Notes: generated by a model from the letters alone, not told the origin. 64,000 nucleotides of DNA from Zoogloea sp. (GCF_023150065.1 NZ_JAKLLN010000012.1:62001-126000), one strand, 5' to 3'; shown: positions 1 through 9,923, counted from the first letter of the stretch. Program-made: numbers and translations.

Positions 1-2
1 GC

Positions 3-1961
3 TTCCGCTACCTCTTCGAATCCATGCAGGAGGGCTTCTTCCTCGCCGAGCTCATCAACGATGCGGCGGGCAGCCCGGTGGACTGGCGCTTCCTCGACGT
101 CAATCCGGCCTACTCGCGCATCATGGGGCTGAGCCGCGAGCAGGTCATCGGCCAGACGGTGCGCACCCTCTTCCCGGGCCTCGAGGACTTCTGGTTCGAT
201 GCCCATGTCAGGGCGGCCTTGTCGGGGCAGCATGCCAGCCTGGAGGGCTACGTGGCGGCCACCGGGCGTTACTACGAGAACCACTACTACTCCCCTCGCG
301 TCGGGCAGTTTGCCTGCCTGTTCTCCGACATCACCGAACGCAAGCGGGCCGAGGAGCAGCTGCGCATGCTGTCCACCGCGGTGGAACAGAGCCCGGGCAG
401 CATCGTGCTGACCGACCTGGACGCGCGCATCCTGTACGTCAACAAGGCCTTCGAGCAGGCTTCCGGCTACACCCTCGACGAAGTGCGTGGTGAGAACCCG
501 CGGATCATGCACTCCGGAGAGACTTCGCCCGAGGTCTTCCGCGAGCTGTGGAACTGCCTCAGCCAGGGCCGGGTGTGGCAGGGCGAGCTGGTCAATCGGC
601 GCAAGACCGGGGAAGTCTACGTGGAGGCGGCGGTCATCTCCCCGGTGCGCCGGGCCGATGGCAGCATCTCCCATTACCTGGGCATAAAGCAGGACATCAC
701 CGAGCAGAAGCGCAACGAGGCCGAACTGGCCCGCCATCGCCTGCAGCTCGAGAGCCTGGTGGAGGCCCGGACCCGCGAACTGGCCCTGGCCAAGGAAGCC
801 GCCGAGAGCGCCAGCCGCGCCAAGAGCGCCTTCCTGGCCAACATGAGCCACGAGATCCGTACCCCGCTCAACGCGGTGCTCGGCATGGCCCGCATCATGC
901 AGCGCGAAGGCGCCAGCCCCAGCCAGGCGGAGCAGCTTGGCAAGATCGACAACGCGGCCCGCCACCTGCTGGCGGTGATCAACGACATCCTGGATCTCTC
1001 CAAGATCGAGGCCGAGAAGTTCCTCCTCGAAGAAGGCCTGTTCGCCCTCGACAGCCTGGTGGCCAATGTGGCTTCCATGGTCCACGAGAAGGCCAGCGCC
1101 AAGGGCCTGCACCTGTCGGTGCAATGCGAGCCCTTGCTGTGCCTGCTGCGGGGGGATGCCACCCGGCTCACCCAGGCCCTGCTCAACCTGGCCAGCAACG
1201 CGGTCAAATTCACCGAGGCCGGCAGCGTGACCCTCTCCGTCCGCGTGGCCGCGCGGGAGGGCGAGCGCCTGCTGCTGCGGGTGGAGGTCAGCGATACCGG
1301 CATCGGCATTGTCCCCGAGGCCCTGCCCAAGCTGTTCCGGGCCTTCGAGCAGGCAGACGCCTCGAATACCCGCAAGTACGGTGGCACCGGCCTCGGGCTG
1401 GTCATCACCCGGCGCCTCGCCGAGCTGATGGGCGGCGAGGCCGGCGCCGACAGCACCCCGGGCGAGGGCAGCACCTTCTGGTTCACCGCCTGGCTGGGGA
1501 TAGGCAGCAGCATTCCCCATGTCCTGTCGGCCCCCGGCCCGGCCGTGGGGGCGGAGGCCGTCCTGCGCCGCGATCATGCCGGTGCCCACATCCTGCTGGT
1601 GGAAGATGAGCCGGTGAATCAGGAGGTGGCGCGGCTCTTCCTCCAGGACGCCGGGCTCGACGTGGCGGTGGCCGGCAATGGCGCGGTGGCGGTGGACATG
1701 GTGCGCAACTCGTCCTTCGACCTTGTGCTGATGGACATGCAGATGCCCGAGATGGACGGGCTCGAGGCCACCCGGCAGATCCGCCGCATGGCCGGCGGGC
1801 TGCGCCTGCCCATCGTCGCCATGACCGCCAACGCCTTTGCCGAAGACCGGGCCCAGTGCATGGCGGCCGGCATGGACGACTTCCTGTCCAAGCCGGTGGA
1901 GCCGGACCGGCTCTACGCCACCCTCCTGCGCTGGCTGCGCCGCGGGCGGCAGGACGGCTGA
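3..1961 (+). CDS. Hybrid sensor histidine kinase, PAS-PAS-HisKA-HATPase-REC (5' end outside window)
   Basis: The frame is open to the left edge, so the N-terminus is missing; the first visible residues already belong to a PAS domain. Domains in order: PAS (about 1-115, ending in the [13 protein letters not shown] linker), a second PAS (about 120-240, ending DITEQKR), a coiled linker, HisKA with the phospho-acceptor box [14 protein letters not shown], a HATPase with N box [10 protein letters not shown] and G boxes DTGIGI and GGTGLGL, and a C-terminal receiver starting [11 protein letters not shown] with phospho-acceptor Asp in [11 protein letters not shown]. All catalytic boxes are intact, so it should autophosphorylate and pass phosphate to its own receiver. 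No HPt follows and no membrane segment is visible in the retained part. The signal is unknown. It is followed by a strong hairpin and a convergent operon. Confidence 0.93.
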   Translation, partial: FRYLFESMQEGFFLAELINDAAGSPVDWRFLDVNPAYSRIMGLSREQVIGQTVRTLFPGLEDFWFDAHVRAALSGQHASLEGYVAATGRYYENHYYSPRVGQFACLFSDITERKRAEEQLRMLSTAVEQSPGSIVLTDLDARILYVNKAFEQASGYTLDEVRGENPRIMHSGETSPEVFRELWNCLSQGRVWQGELVNRRKTGEVYVEAAVISPVRRADGSISHYLGIKQDITEQKRNEAELARHRLQLESLVEARTRELALAKEAAESASRAKSAFLANMSHEIRTPLNAVLGMARIMQREGASPSQAEQLGKIDNAARHLLAVINDILDLSKIEAEKFLLEEGLFALDSLVANVASMVHEKASAKGLHLSVQCEPLLCLLRGDATRLTQALLNLASNAVKFTEAGSVTLSVRVAAREGERLLLRVEVSDTGIGIVPEALPKLFRAFEQADASNTRKYGGTGLGLVITRRLAELMGGEAGADSTPGEGSTFWFTAWLGIGSSIPHVLSAPGPAVGAEAVLRRDHAGAHILLVEDEPVNQEVARLFLQDAGLDVAVAGNGAVAVDMVRNSSFDLVLMDMQMPEMDGLEATRQIRRMAGGLRLPIVAMTANAFAEDRAQCMAAGMDDFLSKPVEPDRLYATLLRWLRRGRQDG

Positions 1962-1985
1962 GGCGCCCTCCGGGGGGAGGGCGCC
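1962..1985. terminator. Bidirectional hairpin between convergent genes
   Basis: A perfect 10-bp stem (GGCGCCCTCC / GGAGGGCGCC) with a GGGG loop starts directly at the stop codon of the upstream kinase and precedes the stop of the convergent dehydrogenase gene. No U-tract follows, so termination would rely on the stem or on Rho. Confidence 0.6.
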
Positions 1986-1992
1986 GGCGTGC

Positions 1993-3009
1993 TCAGCGGA
2001 AGCCCTCCAGCACGATCTTGCCGACGGCGGCGCCGCTTTCCAGCAGCGCGTGGGCCTTTTTGAGGTTGTCGGCGCAGATCGGCCCCAGCCGGGCCTGCAC
2101 CGTGCTGCGCACCACCCCGGCATCCACCAGCCCGGCCAGGGCATCGAGCAGCTGGTGCTGGGCTTCCATGTCGGCGGTCTGGAAGAGGGAGCGGGTGAAC
2201 ATCAGCTCCCAGTGCAGGCTCAGGCTCTTGCGCTTGAGCAGGCGCACGTCGATGGGCTCCGGGTCGTCGATCAGGGCCAGCTTGCCCTGGGGGGCGAGCA
2301 CCTCCACCAGCTGGGTGAAATAGGTGTCGGTGTGGGTCAGGCTGATCACGTAGTCCACCGGCGGGGCGTCCAGGGCGGCGATCTGGGGGGCGAAGGGCTG
2401 GCGGTGGTCGATGACGTGATGGGCGCCCAGCTCGGTCACCCAGGCCTGGCTCTCCGGCCGGGAGGCGGTACCTATCACCGTCAGCCCGGTGCGCTGGCGG
2501 GCCAGCTGGATCAGCACCGATCCAACTCCGCCGGCCGCGCCGACGATGAGCAGGCTGGCGGGGCGTCCCTGACCGGCCAGGGGTACCTGCAGGCGGTCGA
2601 AGAGCAGCTCCCAGGCGGTGATGCCGGTCAGCGGAAGGGCAGCCGCCTCGGCCGCGGGCAGGCTGGCCGGCTTGTGCCCGACGATGCGTTCATCCACCAG
2701 CTGAAACTCTGCGTTGCTGCCGCTGCGGTCGATGGCGCCGGCGTACCACACCGCATCCCCCGGCCGAAACAGGCGCACTCCGGGCCCCACCTCGCGGACG
2801 ATGCCGACCGCGTCGTAGCCCAGCACCTTGTACTCACCCGGTGGTGGCGTGGCGCTGCGGCGCACCTTGGTGTCCACCGGATTCACGGCGATGGCCTGCA
2901 CCTCCACCAGCAGGTCGCGGCCGGTGGGCGAGGGGCGGGGGAGTTCGATGTCGAGCAGGGCATCGGGCCGGTCGATGGCGCCGGCCTGCAGGTAGCCAAC
3001 GGCTTTCAT
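1993..3009 (-). CDS. Zinc-type alcohol dehydrogenase family protein (quinone-oxidoreductase-like MDR)
   Basis: 338-residue medium-chain dehydrogenase/reductase. The N-terminal GroES-like half has the signature NPVDTKVR and a GYDAVGIVREVGPGV segment; the C-terminal Rossmann half has the NADPH loop VGAAGGVGSVLIQLAR. It lacks the Cys/His set of a catalytic-zinc alcohol dehydrogenase, like NADPH:quinone oxidoreductases, so reduction of quinones or enones is more likely than alcohol oxidation. Its start overlaps the stop of the upstream Old Yellow Enzyme gene by 4 bases, so the two are translationally coupled. Together they suggest NADPH-dependent detoxification of electrophiles under the divergent LysR regulator. 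The substrate is not evident from sequence. Confidence 0.9.
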   Translation of the reverse strand: MKAVGYLQAGAIDRPDALLDIELPRPSPTGRDLLVEVQAIAVNPVDTKVRRSATPPPGEYKVLGYDAVGIVREVGPGVRLFRPGDAVWYAGAIDRSGSNAEFQLVDERIVGHKPASLPAAEAAALPLTGITAWELLFDRLQVPLAGQGRPASLLIVGAAGGVGSVLIQLARQRTGLTVIGTASRPESQAWVTELGAHHVIDHRQPFAPQIAALDAPPVDYVISLTHTDTYFTQLVEVLAPQGKLALIDDPEPIDVRLLKRKSLSLHWELMFTRSLFQTADMEAQHQLLDALAGLVDAGVVRSTVQARLGPICADNLKKAHALLESGAAVGKIVLEGFR

Positions 3010-4121
3010 GCGGGGATCTCCTCGGTGAGGGCGGGATGGCTGGGGTAATCGAGATACCCCCGGGCGTCGCCACCGAAGAAGCGCGAGGCGTCCGCGGGGT
3101 TGAGCGGCCAGCCATGCTGCAGGCGGGCCGGCAGGTCCGGGTTGGCGATGAAGGGCCGGCCAAAGGCCACCAGGTCGGCCTGGCCGCTGGCCAGCACCGC
3201 ACGGGCCCGCGCCGCCGTGTAGGCGCCGGCCACGATCACCGGGCCCGGAAACACCGCCCTGAGCTGCCGGCGGAAGTCTTCGGCGGCGGCGCTGGGCGGG
3301 TTCTCCTCCGGCTCGTTGAAGTGCAGGTAGGCCACGCCACGCTGGTGCAGCAGGGCAGCGGCGGCCAGGGCCGTGGGGATGCTGTCCGGGCAGTCCATGC
3401 CGCGGGCCTGGTTGCGCGGCGACAGGCGTACGCCGGTCCGGTCGGCGCCGATGGCACCGATTACCGCATCGGTGACTTCGAGCAGAAAGCGCAGGCGGTT
3501 TTCGCGACTGCCACCGTACGGGTCGCTGCGCTGGTTCGAGGTGGTGCGCAGGAACTGGTCGATCAGGTAGCTGTTGGCCGCATGGATCTCCACCCCGTCG
3601 AAACCCGCTTCCATGGCGTTCAGGGCTGCCTGCCGGAAGGCGGCGACGATGGGGGGGATTTCGTCAAGGGCGAGGGCGCGGGGCGTCGGGCAGTCGGTCA
3701 TGCTGCCCTGGCCATCCGGGCCGGCCAGCCAGATCTGGCCGGGAAAGGCGATGGCCGACGGGGCCACGGTCTGTTCGCCACCCCGCAGCGCCGGGTGGGA
3801 CATGCGTCCGCAGTGCCAGATCTGCAGAAAGATCCGCCCGCCGGCCTGGTGCACGGCATCCGTCACCTGCCGCCAGCCGGCAATCTGTTGCGGGCTGTGT
3901 ACGCCCGGGGTCAGGGAGTAGCCCTTGGCGTCGGCGGAGATGTCGGTGGCTTCGGCGATGATCAGGCCGGCGCTGGCGCGCTGGGCGTAATAGGTGGCGT
4001 TCATCTCCGTTGGCACATTGCCCGGCTGGGCCGCCCGGGCCCGGGTCAGGGGCGGCATCACGATGCGGTTGGGCAGTTCCAGGGTGCCGAGGGGGAAGGG
4101 GCGGAAGAGGAGGTCGTGCAT
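3006..4121 (-). CDS. Alkene reductase, Old Yellow Enzyme family
   Basis: 371-residue FMN TIM-barrel of the OYE/NemA family, reducing activated C=C bonds (and often nitro compounds) with NAD(P)H. Seen: the N-terminal LFRPFPLGTLELPNRIVMPP block, the EATDISADAKGYSLTPGVHS FMN-side block, the substrate-binding segment FDGVEIHAANSYLIDQFLR with the usual His/Asn pair, and the C-terminal FGRPFIANPDLPARL phosphate-binding motif. The ATG at 4121 begins the family-typical MHDLLF; a longer reading upstream adds 16 unrelated residues. First gene of an operon with the MDR dehydrogenase. It diverges from a LysR gene with a palindromic operator between them, the common arrangement for an electrophile-induced reductase. 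Confidence 0.94.
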   Translation of the reverse strand: MHDLLFRPFPLGTLELPNRIVMPPLTRARAAQPGNVPTEMNATYYAQRASAGLIIAEATDISADAKGYSLTPGVHSPQQIAGWRQVTDAVHQAGGRIFLQIWHCGRMSHPALRGGEQTVAPSAIAFPGQIWLAGPDGQGSMTDCPTPRALALDEIPPIVAAFRQAALNAMEAGFDGVEIHAANSYLIDQFLRTTSNQRSDPYGGSRENRLRFLLEVTDAVIGAIGADRTGVRLSPRNQARGMDCPDSIPTALAAAALLHQRGVAYLHFNEPEENPPSAAAEDFRRQLRAVFPGPVIVAGAYTAARARAVLASGQADLVAFGRPFIANPDLPARLQHGWPLNPADASRFFGGDARGYLDYPSHPALTEEIPA

Positions 4122-4172
4122 GGTGGTGAGCGCTTGGATGAGGAGGTGGCCCAGTCTAGGCAAGCGCATCCG

Positions 4173-4210
4173 GTTTGATAATTGGTCTAGTATTTAACGG
4201 ACTATCAAAC
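4173..4210. promoter_or_regulatory. Palindromic operator between alkene reductase and LysR gene
   Basis: GTTTGATA (4173-4180) and its exact complement TATCAAAC (4203-4210) are separated by 22 bases of AT-richer sequence (about ATTGGTCTAGTATTTAACGG) in the 100-bp divergent intergenic region. The site lies just upstream of the LysR start. This is the expected position and symmetry for autoregulation plus control of the divergent operon; binding itself is inferred. Confidence 0.55.
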
Positions 4211-4221
4211 AGATTTTGAAA

Positions 4222-5121
4222 ATGCTTCATTTTCCCGATGTGCAGCTCTTCATCCGCGTGGCCGAGCTGGGCAACATCAGCGCGGCCGGCCGTGCCCTGG
4301 GGCTCAGTGCCGCGGCGGCCAGCGCGGCGCTCAAGCGCCTGGAGCAGCGGGTGGAGAGCCAGCTGCTGGAGCGCTCCACCCGCTCCCTGCGCCTAACCCA
4401 GGCGGGCGAGGATTTTCTGGGTTACTGCATCCAGGCCGGGCAGGCCATCGATGAAGGTCTGGCCGCCCTGAAGCAGGGGCGGGAGCAGCTCAGCGGCGAC
4501 ATCCACCTCGGTGCGCCGTCCGACCTCGGCCGTGACCGCCTCGACACCCTGCTCGAACCCTTCCGCCAGCGCCATCCCCAGCTGCGCCTGGTGATGCATC
4601 TGTCCGACGGTCTCATCGACCTGTACCGCAACCCCATCGACCTGGTGCTGCGCTACGGACTGTCGGAAGACGCCAACCTGGTCGGGCGCAAGCTCTGTGA
4701 CAACCGGCGTGTCCTCGTCGCCGCGCCCGCGTACCTGCAGGCCCATGGCCAGCCGGAGTCCTTTGCTGCCCTGGTGGGGCGCAACTGCATCTGCTTCTAT
4801 CGCAACGGCGAGCTGTTCAACCGCTGGCGTCTCTTCCATCGCGGGCAGCAGCAGGAGATCACGGTCAGCGGCGATCGGGCCGCCGACGACGGCGCCCTGG
4901 TCCGCAAATGGGCCCTGGAGGGGCAGGGCATCGCCTACAAGTCGCGGCTGGACGTGGCGGAAGATCTGACGGCCGGACGCCTGGTGGATCTCTTCCCCGA
5001 TGCCATCTATGACGCCAGCCCGCTCTACGTGGCCTATCCGAGCCGGCGTTACCAGCCGGCCCGGATCAAGGCTTTGCTGGTGTATCTGGACGGGGCCTTC
5101 GGCGCGGGCGGGCTGCCGTAG
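4222..5121 (+). CDS. LysR family transcriptional regulator
   Basis: 299-residue LTTR. Residues about 1-60 form the winged helix-turn-helix (LFIRVAELGNISAAGRALG, then ASAALKRLEQRVESQLLER). The C-terminal periplasmic-binding-like effector domain follows (GDIHLGAPSDLGRDRL onward). A TTG two codons upstream (4216) is in frame, but the ATG at 4222 is the better start. It is divergent from the OYE/MDR operon, so it very likely controls that operon, probably in response to an electrophilic substrate. The effector is unknown. Confidence 0.93.
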   Translation: MLHFPDVQLFIRVAELGNISAAGRALGLSAAAASAALKRLEQRVESQLLERSTRSLRLTQAGEDFLGYCIQAGQAIDEGLAALKQGREQLSGDIHLGAPSDLGRDRLDTLLEPFRQRHPQLRLVMHLSDGLIDLYRNPIDLVLRYGLSEDANLVGRKLCDNRRVLVAAPAYLQAHGQPESFAALVGRNCICFYRNGELFNRWRLFHRGQQQEITVSGDRAADDGALVRKWALEGQGIAYKSRLDVAEDLTAGRLVDLFPDAIYDASPLYVAYPSRRYQPARIKALLVYLDGAFGAGGLP

Positions 5122-5217
5122 CGAGGGTGCCCGGCAGCGCCCGCAGGCGGGCTTTGCAAGCGGGTGAGGGGCTTGTACATTGATGCGGCTTTGATGTGAC
5201 TTTGATGGAGGGTGGCC

Positions 5218-6003
5218 ATGCATTCCCTGAGTGCTGAACTGCAGCGCCTCTTCGGCCGGCCGGGCCAGGATCTGCCCGATCCGCTGCCCGAGGCGGGTTT
5301 TCCGCTCGACCTGCTGAGCTCCGACGAGCGGGTGTGGACAATGGTGATCGGCGTGGCGCCGGCGGCCGGCTGGGCGCCGGTGGCGGCCCTGTGCGAAGGC
5401 GTGGTGAATGTGCTGGAGCTGCCGGCGCCGGCGGTGTCGGTGGCCGGCAGGGCGGGCTTTAGGGTGTGGTTCTCGCTCGCTGATCCGGTGCCGTTGTCCC
5501 GGGCAGAGGCCTTCCTCGCGGGGTTGCAGGCGCGCTTCCTGGCCGAGGTGCCGGCCGCCCAGTTGACGCTGCTGCCGTCGGTTGCGCTGCGTTCGGTGCC
5601 CATCGCGCCCGCCCATGAAGCGGGCGATGGCTGCTGGACGGCCTTCATCGACCCCGCCATGGGAGGCATGTTCGCCGACGAAACCTGGCTCGACATGGCG
5701 CCGAGCCCGGAGCGTCAGGCCGAGCTGCTGGCGGGCTTCAAGTCCATCGCGCTGGTGGATTTTCAGCGCGTGCTGAGCGTGCTCGCGCCGGCCGGGGCGA
5801 TGGTGCCGGCTTCGGGTGGGCCGGTGACCGGGCTGGTGATGGAGGCGCCGGCATTCCCCGGCGCAGCGCCCCGCGCCGGGCTGGCCGTGGGCAGCGGTTT
5901 TGTGGATCCGAAGAGCTTCCTGCTGGCCGTGATGAACGACCCGAGCGCCAGTGCCGAGCAGCGCATCGATGCGGCAAAGGCCCTGCTGCCGTACTTTCCG
6001 TGA
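5218..6003 (+). CDS. Hypothetical protein, no recognised family
   Basis: 261 residues; start ATG 5218 chosen because GGAGG ends 6 bases upstream, whereas the in-frame GTG at 5212 sits on top of that SD. The protein is soluble, with no signal peptide or membrane segment. Two pieces stand out. A central block FRVWFSLADPVP followed by a helix and LLPSVALRSVPI faintly resembles a strand-loop of archaeo-eukaryotic primase (AEP) folds. The last 30 residues (DPKSFLLAVMNDPSASAEQR, then DAAKALLPYFP) resemble the end of phage terminase small-subunit-like proteins. Neither match is enough for a function. Monocistronic; followed by a REP-like palindrome. Confidence 0.8.
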   Translation: MHSLSAELQRLFGRPGQDLPDPLPEAGFPLDLLSSDERVWTMVIGVAPAAGWAPVAALCEGVVNVLELPAPAVSVAGRAGFRVWFSLADPVPLSRAEAFLAGLQARFLAEVPAAQLTLLPSVALRSVPIAPAHEAGDGCWTAFIDPAMGGMFADETWLDMAPSPERQAELLAGFKSIALVDFQRVLSVLAPAGAMVPASGGPVTGLVMEAPAFPGAAPRAGLAVGSGFVDPKSFLLAVMNDPSASAEQRIDAAKALLPYFP

Positions 6004-6051
6004 AAGCTGGGTAGAGGCCCGGTAAGCACGGGCGACTTTCAGGGGCGTGCA

Positions 6052-6071
6052 GGGGCGACTTAAGTCGCCCC
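6052..6071. repeat. REP-like palindrome, also a candidate bidirectional terminator
   Basis: Perfect 20-bp palindrome built from GGGGCGACTT and its complement, preceded at about 6030-6046 by a degenerate fragment of the same motif. It shares the core GGGCGACTtnAGTCGCCC with two more copies near 16.9 kb. It lies between the stops of two convergent genes, so it could also terminate transcription both ways. Confidence 0.7.
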
Positions 6072-6100
6072 CGGACCTCTGATTACCAGTGTTGGCGGAT

Positions 6101-7561
6101 TCAGCCGAGCTTCTTCTTCAGCAGCTCATTCACCTGGGCAGGGTTGGCCTTGCCCTTGCTGGCCTTCATGCACTGGCCGACCAGGGCGTTGAAGGCTTTC
6201 TCCTTGCCGGCTCGGAACTCTTCCACCGACTTCTGATTGGCGGCCAGCACCTCGTCGATGATCGCCTCGATGGCGCCCGTGTCGGTGACCTGCTTGAGGC
6301 CATGGGCGTCGATGATGGCGTCGGCGGACTCACCTTCCTTGTTCCACAGCGCCTCGAAGACTTTCTTGGCAATCGCGTTGGAGATGGTGTTGTCGGCGAT
6401 GCGTGCCACCAGGCCGGCCAGTTGCGTCGCGCTCACCGGGCTGGCGGTGATGTCCAGCTCCGCCTTGTTGAGGCGCGCGGCCAGATCGCCCATCACCCAG
6501 TTGGCGCAGGTCTTGGCGTTGGCGGCACCGGCCGCGGCAACGGTGTCCAGGTAGAACTGGGCGGTTTCGCGGCTGGCAGTGAGGGTGGTGGCGTCATAGG
6601 CCGACAGGCCGTATTCCCCCTGGAAGCGGGCCGACAGGGCAGCGGGCAGCTCGGGCAGCTCGCCCTTCACCCGTTCGATCCAGTCGGCGCCGATGACCAG
6701 CGGCAGCAGGTCGGGGTCGGGGAAGTAGCGGTAGTCGTGGGCGTCTTCCTTGGAACGCATGGCGCGGGTTTCGCCACTGTCCGGGTCGAACAGCACGGTG
6801 GCCTGCTGCACCTTGCCGCCGTCCTCGATCAGGTCGATCTGCCACTGCACTTCAAAGTCGATGGCCTGTTGCAGGAAGCGGAAGCTGTTGAGGTTCTTGA
6901 TCTCGCGGCGGGTGCCGAACTCGGCCTGGCCGCGGGGGCGCACCGACACGTTGGCGTCGCAGCGGAAGGAGCCTTCCTGCATGTTGCCGTCGCAGATGTC
7001 GATCCAGCGCACCAGGGCGTGCAGGGCCTTGGCGTAGGCCACGGCCTCGGCGGACGAGCGCATCTCGGGTTCGGAGACGATCTCGAGGAGCGGCGTGCCG
7101 GCACGATTGAGGTCGATGCCGGTCATGCCGTGGAAGTCTTCGTGCAGACTCTTGCCAGCATCTTCCTCCAGGTGGGCGCGGGTCAGGTTGACCACCTTTT
7201 CGTAGGCGCCGCCCTTGCCGTCCGGCACCAACAGGGGGATCTGCCCGCCGACCACCACGGGCAGCTCGTACTGGCTGATCTGGTAGCCCTTGGGGAGGTC
7301 GGGGTAGAAGTAGTTCTTGCGGGCGAAGATGCTCTTCGGGGCGATGGTGGCACCCACCGCCAGGCCGAAGCGGATGGCCCGCTCCACGGCACCCTTGTTG
7401 AGCACCGGCAGCACGCCGGGCAGGGCGATGTCCACGGCGCAGGCCTGGGCGTTGGGTTCGGCGCCGAAGGCGATGCTGGCGCCGGAAAATATCTTGGACT
7501 GCGTGTTGAGCTGGGTATGCACTTCCAGCCCGATGACGACTTCCCAGTCGGTTCTGCTCAT
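6101..7561 (-). CDS. gatB: Asp-tRNA(Asn)/Glu-tRNA(Gln) amidotransferase subunit B
   Basis: 486 residues, full length for the family. The N-terminal kinase-like domain opens [20 protein letters not shown] and carries the hallmark [19 protein letters not shown]. The C-terminal YqeY-like tail ([20 protein letters not shown], then ending NELLKKKLG) binds tRNA. It phosphorylates the mischarged Glu or Asp before GatA-derived ammonia amidates it. Last gene of the gatC-gatA-lipoprotein-gatB cluster. A GGAGG-type SD lies just upstream of the ATG. Confidence 0.98.
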   Translation of the reverse strand: MSRTDWEVVIGLEVHTQLNTQSKIFSGASIAFGAEPNAQACAVDIALPGVLPVLNKGAVERAIRFGLAVGATIAPKSIFARKNYFYPDLPKGYQISQYELPVVVGGQIPLLVPDGKGGAYEKVVNLTRAHLEEDAGKSLHEDFHGMTGIDLNRAGTPLLEIVSEPEMRSSAEAVAYAKALHALVRWIDICDGNMQEGSFRCDANVSVRPRGQAEFGTRREIKNLNSFRFLQQAIDFEVQWQIDLIEDGGKVQQATVLFDPDSGETRAMRSKEDAHDYRYFPDPDLLPLVIGADWIERVKGELPELPAALSARFQGEYGLSAYDATTLTASRETAQFYLDTVAAAGAANAKTCANWVMGDLAARLNKAELDITASPVSATQLAGLVARIADNTISNAIAKKVFEALWNKEGESADAIIDAHGLKQVTDTGAIEAIIDEVLAANQKSVEEFRAGKEKAFNALVGQCMKASKGKANPAQVNELLKKKLG

Positions 7562-7585
7562 GAGGAGGCTCTCTAAATTAGTCGC

Positions 7586-8104
7586 TTAGTCGCACTGGCC
7601 CGTAGGCTTGTCGATCAGCAGCGGCCACACGTAGTCGTGGGCGCTGGAAGGGGAACACAGGTGGTGGCAACCGGCGAAGGCCACGGTGATCTGCTCGCCC
7701 TGCTCCCACATGCGCACCCGGCATTCGCGGGCACCGGTGAGTTCGATGGACGGCAGGGCCTGGGTCTGGCGGAACTGGGCCAGATCGTAGCGGCAGCTGC
7801 CACGCTTCGGCATGGTCATTTCCACGTTGAAGGCGCGCACCTTGGAGTCGCTCACGTCCACGGTGGCCTTGCCGAAGTTGCCGGCTTCGTCCTTGAAGCG
7901 GCACTCGGTCTTGACCGTGAAAGTGCGCAGGGGCATGGGCTTGAGCTTGCCGCCGGGGCGCTCCACCGGCGCCGAGGGGGGCTGGTCACGGGCGGCGGGG
8001 GCCGTCTCGGGGCGGTGGGTGACCTGATCCACGGCAGCACAGCCGGCCAGCACGGCGAGGGCCAGGCCGGCCGCGATGCGGCAGGGCACGCGCAGGGACA
8101 TCAT
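7586..8104 (-). CDS. Putative lipoprotein embedded in the gat operon
   Basis: 172 residues with a lipoprotein signal: basic start, hydrophobic stretch and lipobox LAGC (Cys about 22), so it is probably anchored in the envelope. A proline-rich linker (about 30-55) precedes a small domain with six cysteines, including ECRFKDE, GSCRYDL, ARECRVRM and GCHHLC, that could form disulfides in the periplasm. No family recognised. It sits 11 bases after gatA and 24 bases before gatB, splitting the usual adjacency of those subunits. The second Met (MSLR) is an equally good start. Link to tRNA amidation is not implied. Confidence 0.8.
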   Translation of the reverse strand: MMSLRVPCRIAAGLALAVLAGCAAVDQVTHRPETAPAARDQPPSAPVERPGGKLKPMPLRTFTVKTECRFKDEAGNFGKATVDVSDSKVRAFNVEMTMPKRGSCRYDLAQFRQTQALPSIELTGARECRVRMWEQGEQITVAFAGCHHLCSPSSAHDYVWPLLIDKPTGQCD

Positions 8105-8115
8105 CGGCGGCGGCC

Positions 8116-9582
8116 TCAGAAGCCGGCCGGCGCCTGCCGGTGCCAGTCGGTGGCCAGCTGGAACTGGTGGGCGGTGCCCAGCAGGCGCGCCTCGCCAAAG
8201 TAGTTGCCGATCAGCTGCAGGCCCACCGGCAGATTGCCGGCGCCGAAGCCGGCCGGGTGGGACAGGGCGGGCAGGCCGGCCAGGTTGACGGCGATGGTGT
8301 AGATGTCCGACAGGTACATCTGCACCGGGTCGTCACTCTTCTCGCCGATGCCGAAAGCCACGGTGGGGCTCACCGGGCCGGCGATCACGTCGCACTGTTC
8401 GAAGGCGGTGGCGAAGTCGTTGGCGATCAGGCGGCGCAGCTTCTGGGCCTTGATGTAGTAGGCGTCGTAGTAGCCATGGGAGAGCACGTAGGTGCCTACC
8501 AGAATGCGCCGCTTCACTTCGCCGCCAAAACCCTGGGCGCGGCTCTTGCAGTACATGTCGTTGAGGTCGCCGTACTCGGCGGCCCGGTGGCCGTAGCGCA
8601 CGCCGTCGAAGCGCGACAGGTTGGAGCTGGCCTCGGCCGGGGCGATCACGTAGTAGGCGGGGATGGCCAGGCGGGCGTTGGGCAGGCTCACCTCGACGGT
8701 GGTGGCGCCGAGCTTGCGGTATTCGGCGATGGCGGCCTCCACCGCGGCGCGCACGTCGTCGGACATGCCCTCGGCGAAGAACTCCTTGGGCAGGCCGATG
8801 CGCAGGCCGGCGAGGGGCTGGGCACCCACCTGGGTGCACTCACGGGCGAAGTCTTCGGGGCCCTGCTCCAGGCTGGTGGAGTCGCGGGGGTCGTGGCCGG
8901 CCATGGCCGACAGCAGCACGGCACAGTCTTCGGCGCTGCAGCCGAAGGCGCCGCCCTGATCCAGGGACGAGGCGTAGGCGATCATGCCGTAGCGGGACAC
9001 CCGGCCATAGGTGGGCTTGATGCCGGTGATGCCGCACAGGGCCGCCGGCTGGCGGATCGAGCCGCCGGTGTCGGTGCCGGTGGCGATGGGCACCATGCGT
9101 GCCGCCACCGCCGCGGCCGAGCCGCCGGAGGAGCCGCCGGGCACCTTGTCGGTGTTCCAGGGGTTGCGGGTGGGGCCGAAGTGGGAGTTCTCGTTGGAGG
9201 AGCCCATGGCGAATTCGTCCATGTTGGCCTTGCCCACCATCACCGTGCCGGCGGCCTTGAGCAGGCTCACCACGTGGGCGTCGTAGGGGCTGACGAAGTT
9301 GGACAGCATCTTCGAGCCACAGGTGGTCAGCACGCCTTCGGTGCAGAAGACGTCCTTGTGGGCCAGGGGGATGCCGGTGAGCGGGCCGCCGTTGCCGGCC
9401 GCCAGGCGGGCGTCGGCGGCGCGGGCGGCAGTCAGGGCGCCGTCGTGGTCAACCGTGACGAAGGCGTTGATCCTGGCATTGCCGGCGTCGATGCGGGCCA
9501 GGCTCTCGGTGGCGAGTTCGACGGCGGAGACTTTCCTGTCGCGGAGGGCCGCGGCGATGTCCTTGAGGCTGGAATCGATCAT
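8116..9582 (-). CDS. gatA: Asp-tRNA(Asn)/Glu-tRNA(Gln) amidotransferase subunit A
   Basis: 488-residue amidase-signature enzyme that releases ammonia from glutamine for the GatB site. The Ser-cisSer-Lys triad is visible: Lys in [12 protein letters not shown], the amidase signature [14 protein letters not shown] with the cis-Ser, and the nucleophile Ser in [12 protein letters not shown]. Full length with normal termini. It follows gatC after 53 bases on the same strand. Together with gatC and gatB it forms the heterotrimer used by bacteria that lack a GlnRS and/or AsnRS activity. Confidence 0.98.
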   Translation of the reverse strand: MIDSSLKDIAAALRDRKVSAVELATESLARIDAGNARINAFVTVDHDGALTAARAADARLAAGNGGPLTGIPLAHKDVFCTEGVLTTCGSKMLSNFVSPYDAHVVSLLKAAGTVMVGKANMDEFAMGSSNENSHFGPTRNPWNTDKVPGGSSGGSAAAVAARMVPIATGTDTGGSIRQPAALCGITGIKPTYGRVSRYGMIAYASSLDQGGAFGCSAEDCAVLLSAMAGHDPRDSTSLEQGPEDFARECTQVGAQPLAGLRIGLPKEFFAEGMSDDVRAAVEAAIAEYRKLGATTVEVSLPNARLAIPAYYVIAPAEASSNLSRFDGVRYGHRAAEYGDLNDMYCKSRAQGFGGEVKRRILVGTYVLSHGYYDAYYIKAQKLRRLIANDFATAFEQCDVIAGPVSPTVAFGIGEKSDDPVQMYLSDIYTIAVNLAGLPALSHPAGFGAGNLPVGLQLIGNYFGEARLLGTAHQFQLATDWHRQAPAGF

Positions 9583-9635
9583 GGTGCGTGGGGCTGGGCG
9601 TGGGGCTGTGTAGGGGCGCCGGAGCGGCGGAGGGC

Positions 9636-9923
9636 TTATTCGATGACCTTGGGCACCAGGTACAGCCCGGCTTCGGTCTGGGGGGCGACGGACTGGTAGG
9701 CGGCGCGGCGGTCGCTTTCGGCAACCTGGTCTTCGCGCAGGCGCTGGGCCAGATCCTGGGGGTGGCTCATGGGCTCGACCCCGTCGGTATTCACCGCCTG
9801 CATCTCCTCGATGAGACCGAAAATACCGTTCAGTTTGGCCTGGGTGGCATCCAGATCGCCCTCGGCGAGTTCGAGGCGGGCGAGCTTGGCAATATGCCGG
9901 ACTTCGTCGAGGGACAGGGACAT
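9636..9923 (-). CDS. gatC: Asp-tRNA(Asn)/Glu-tRNA(Gln) amidotransferase subunit C
   Basis: 95 residues, normal for GatC. N-terminal [18 protein letters not shown] and the conserved middle [17 protein letters not shown] mark the family. It wraps around GatA and GatB and stabilises the complex. First gene of the minus-strand gat operon, facing mreB across a 108-bp divergent intergenic region. Confidence 0.97.
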   Translation of the reverse strand: MSLSLDEVRHIAKLARLELAEGDLDATQAKLNGIFGLIEEMQAVNTDGVEPMSHPQDLAQRLREDQVAESDRRAAYQSVAPQTEAGLYLVPKVIE

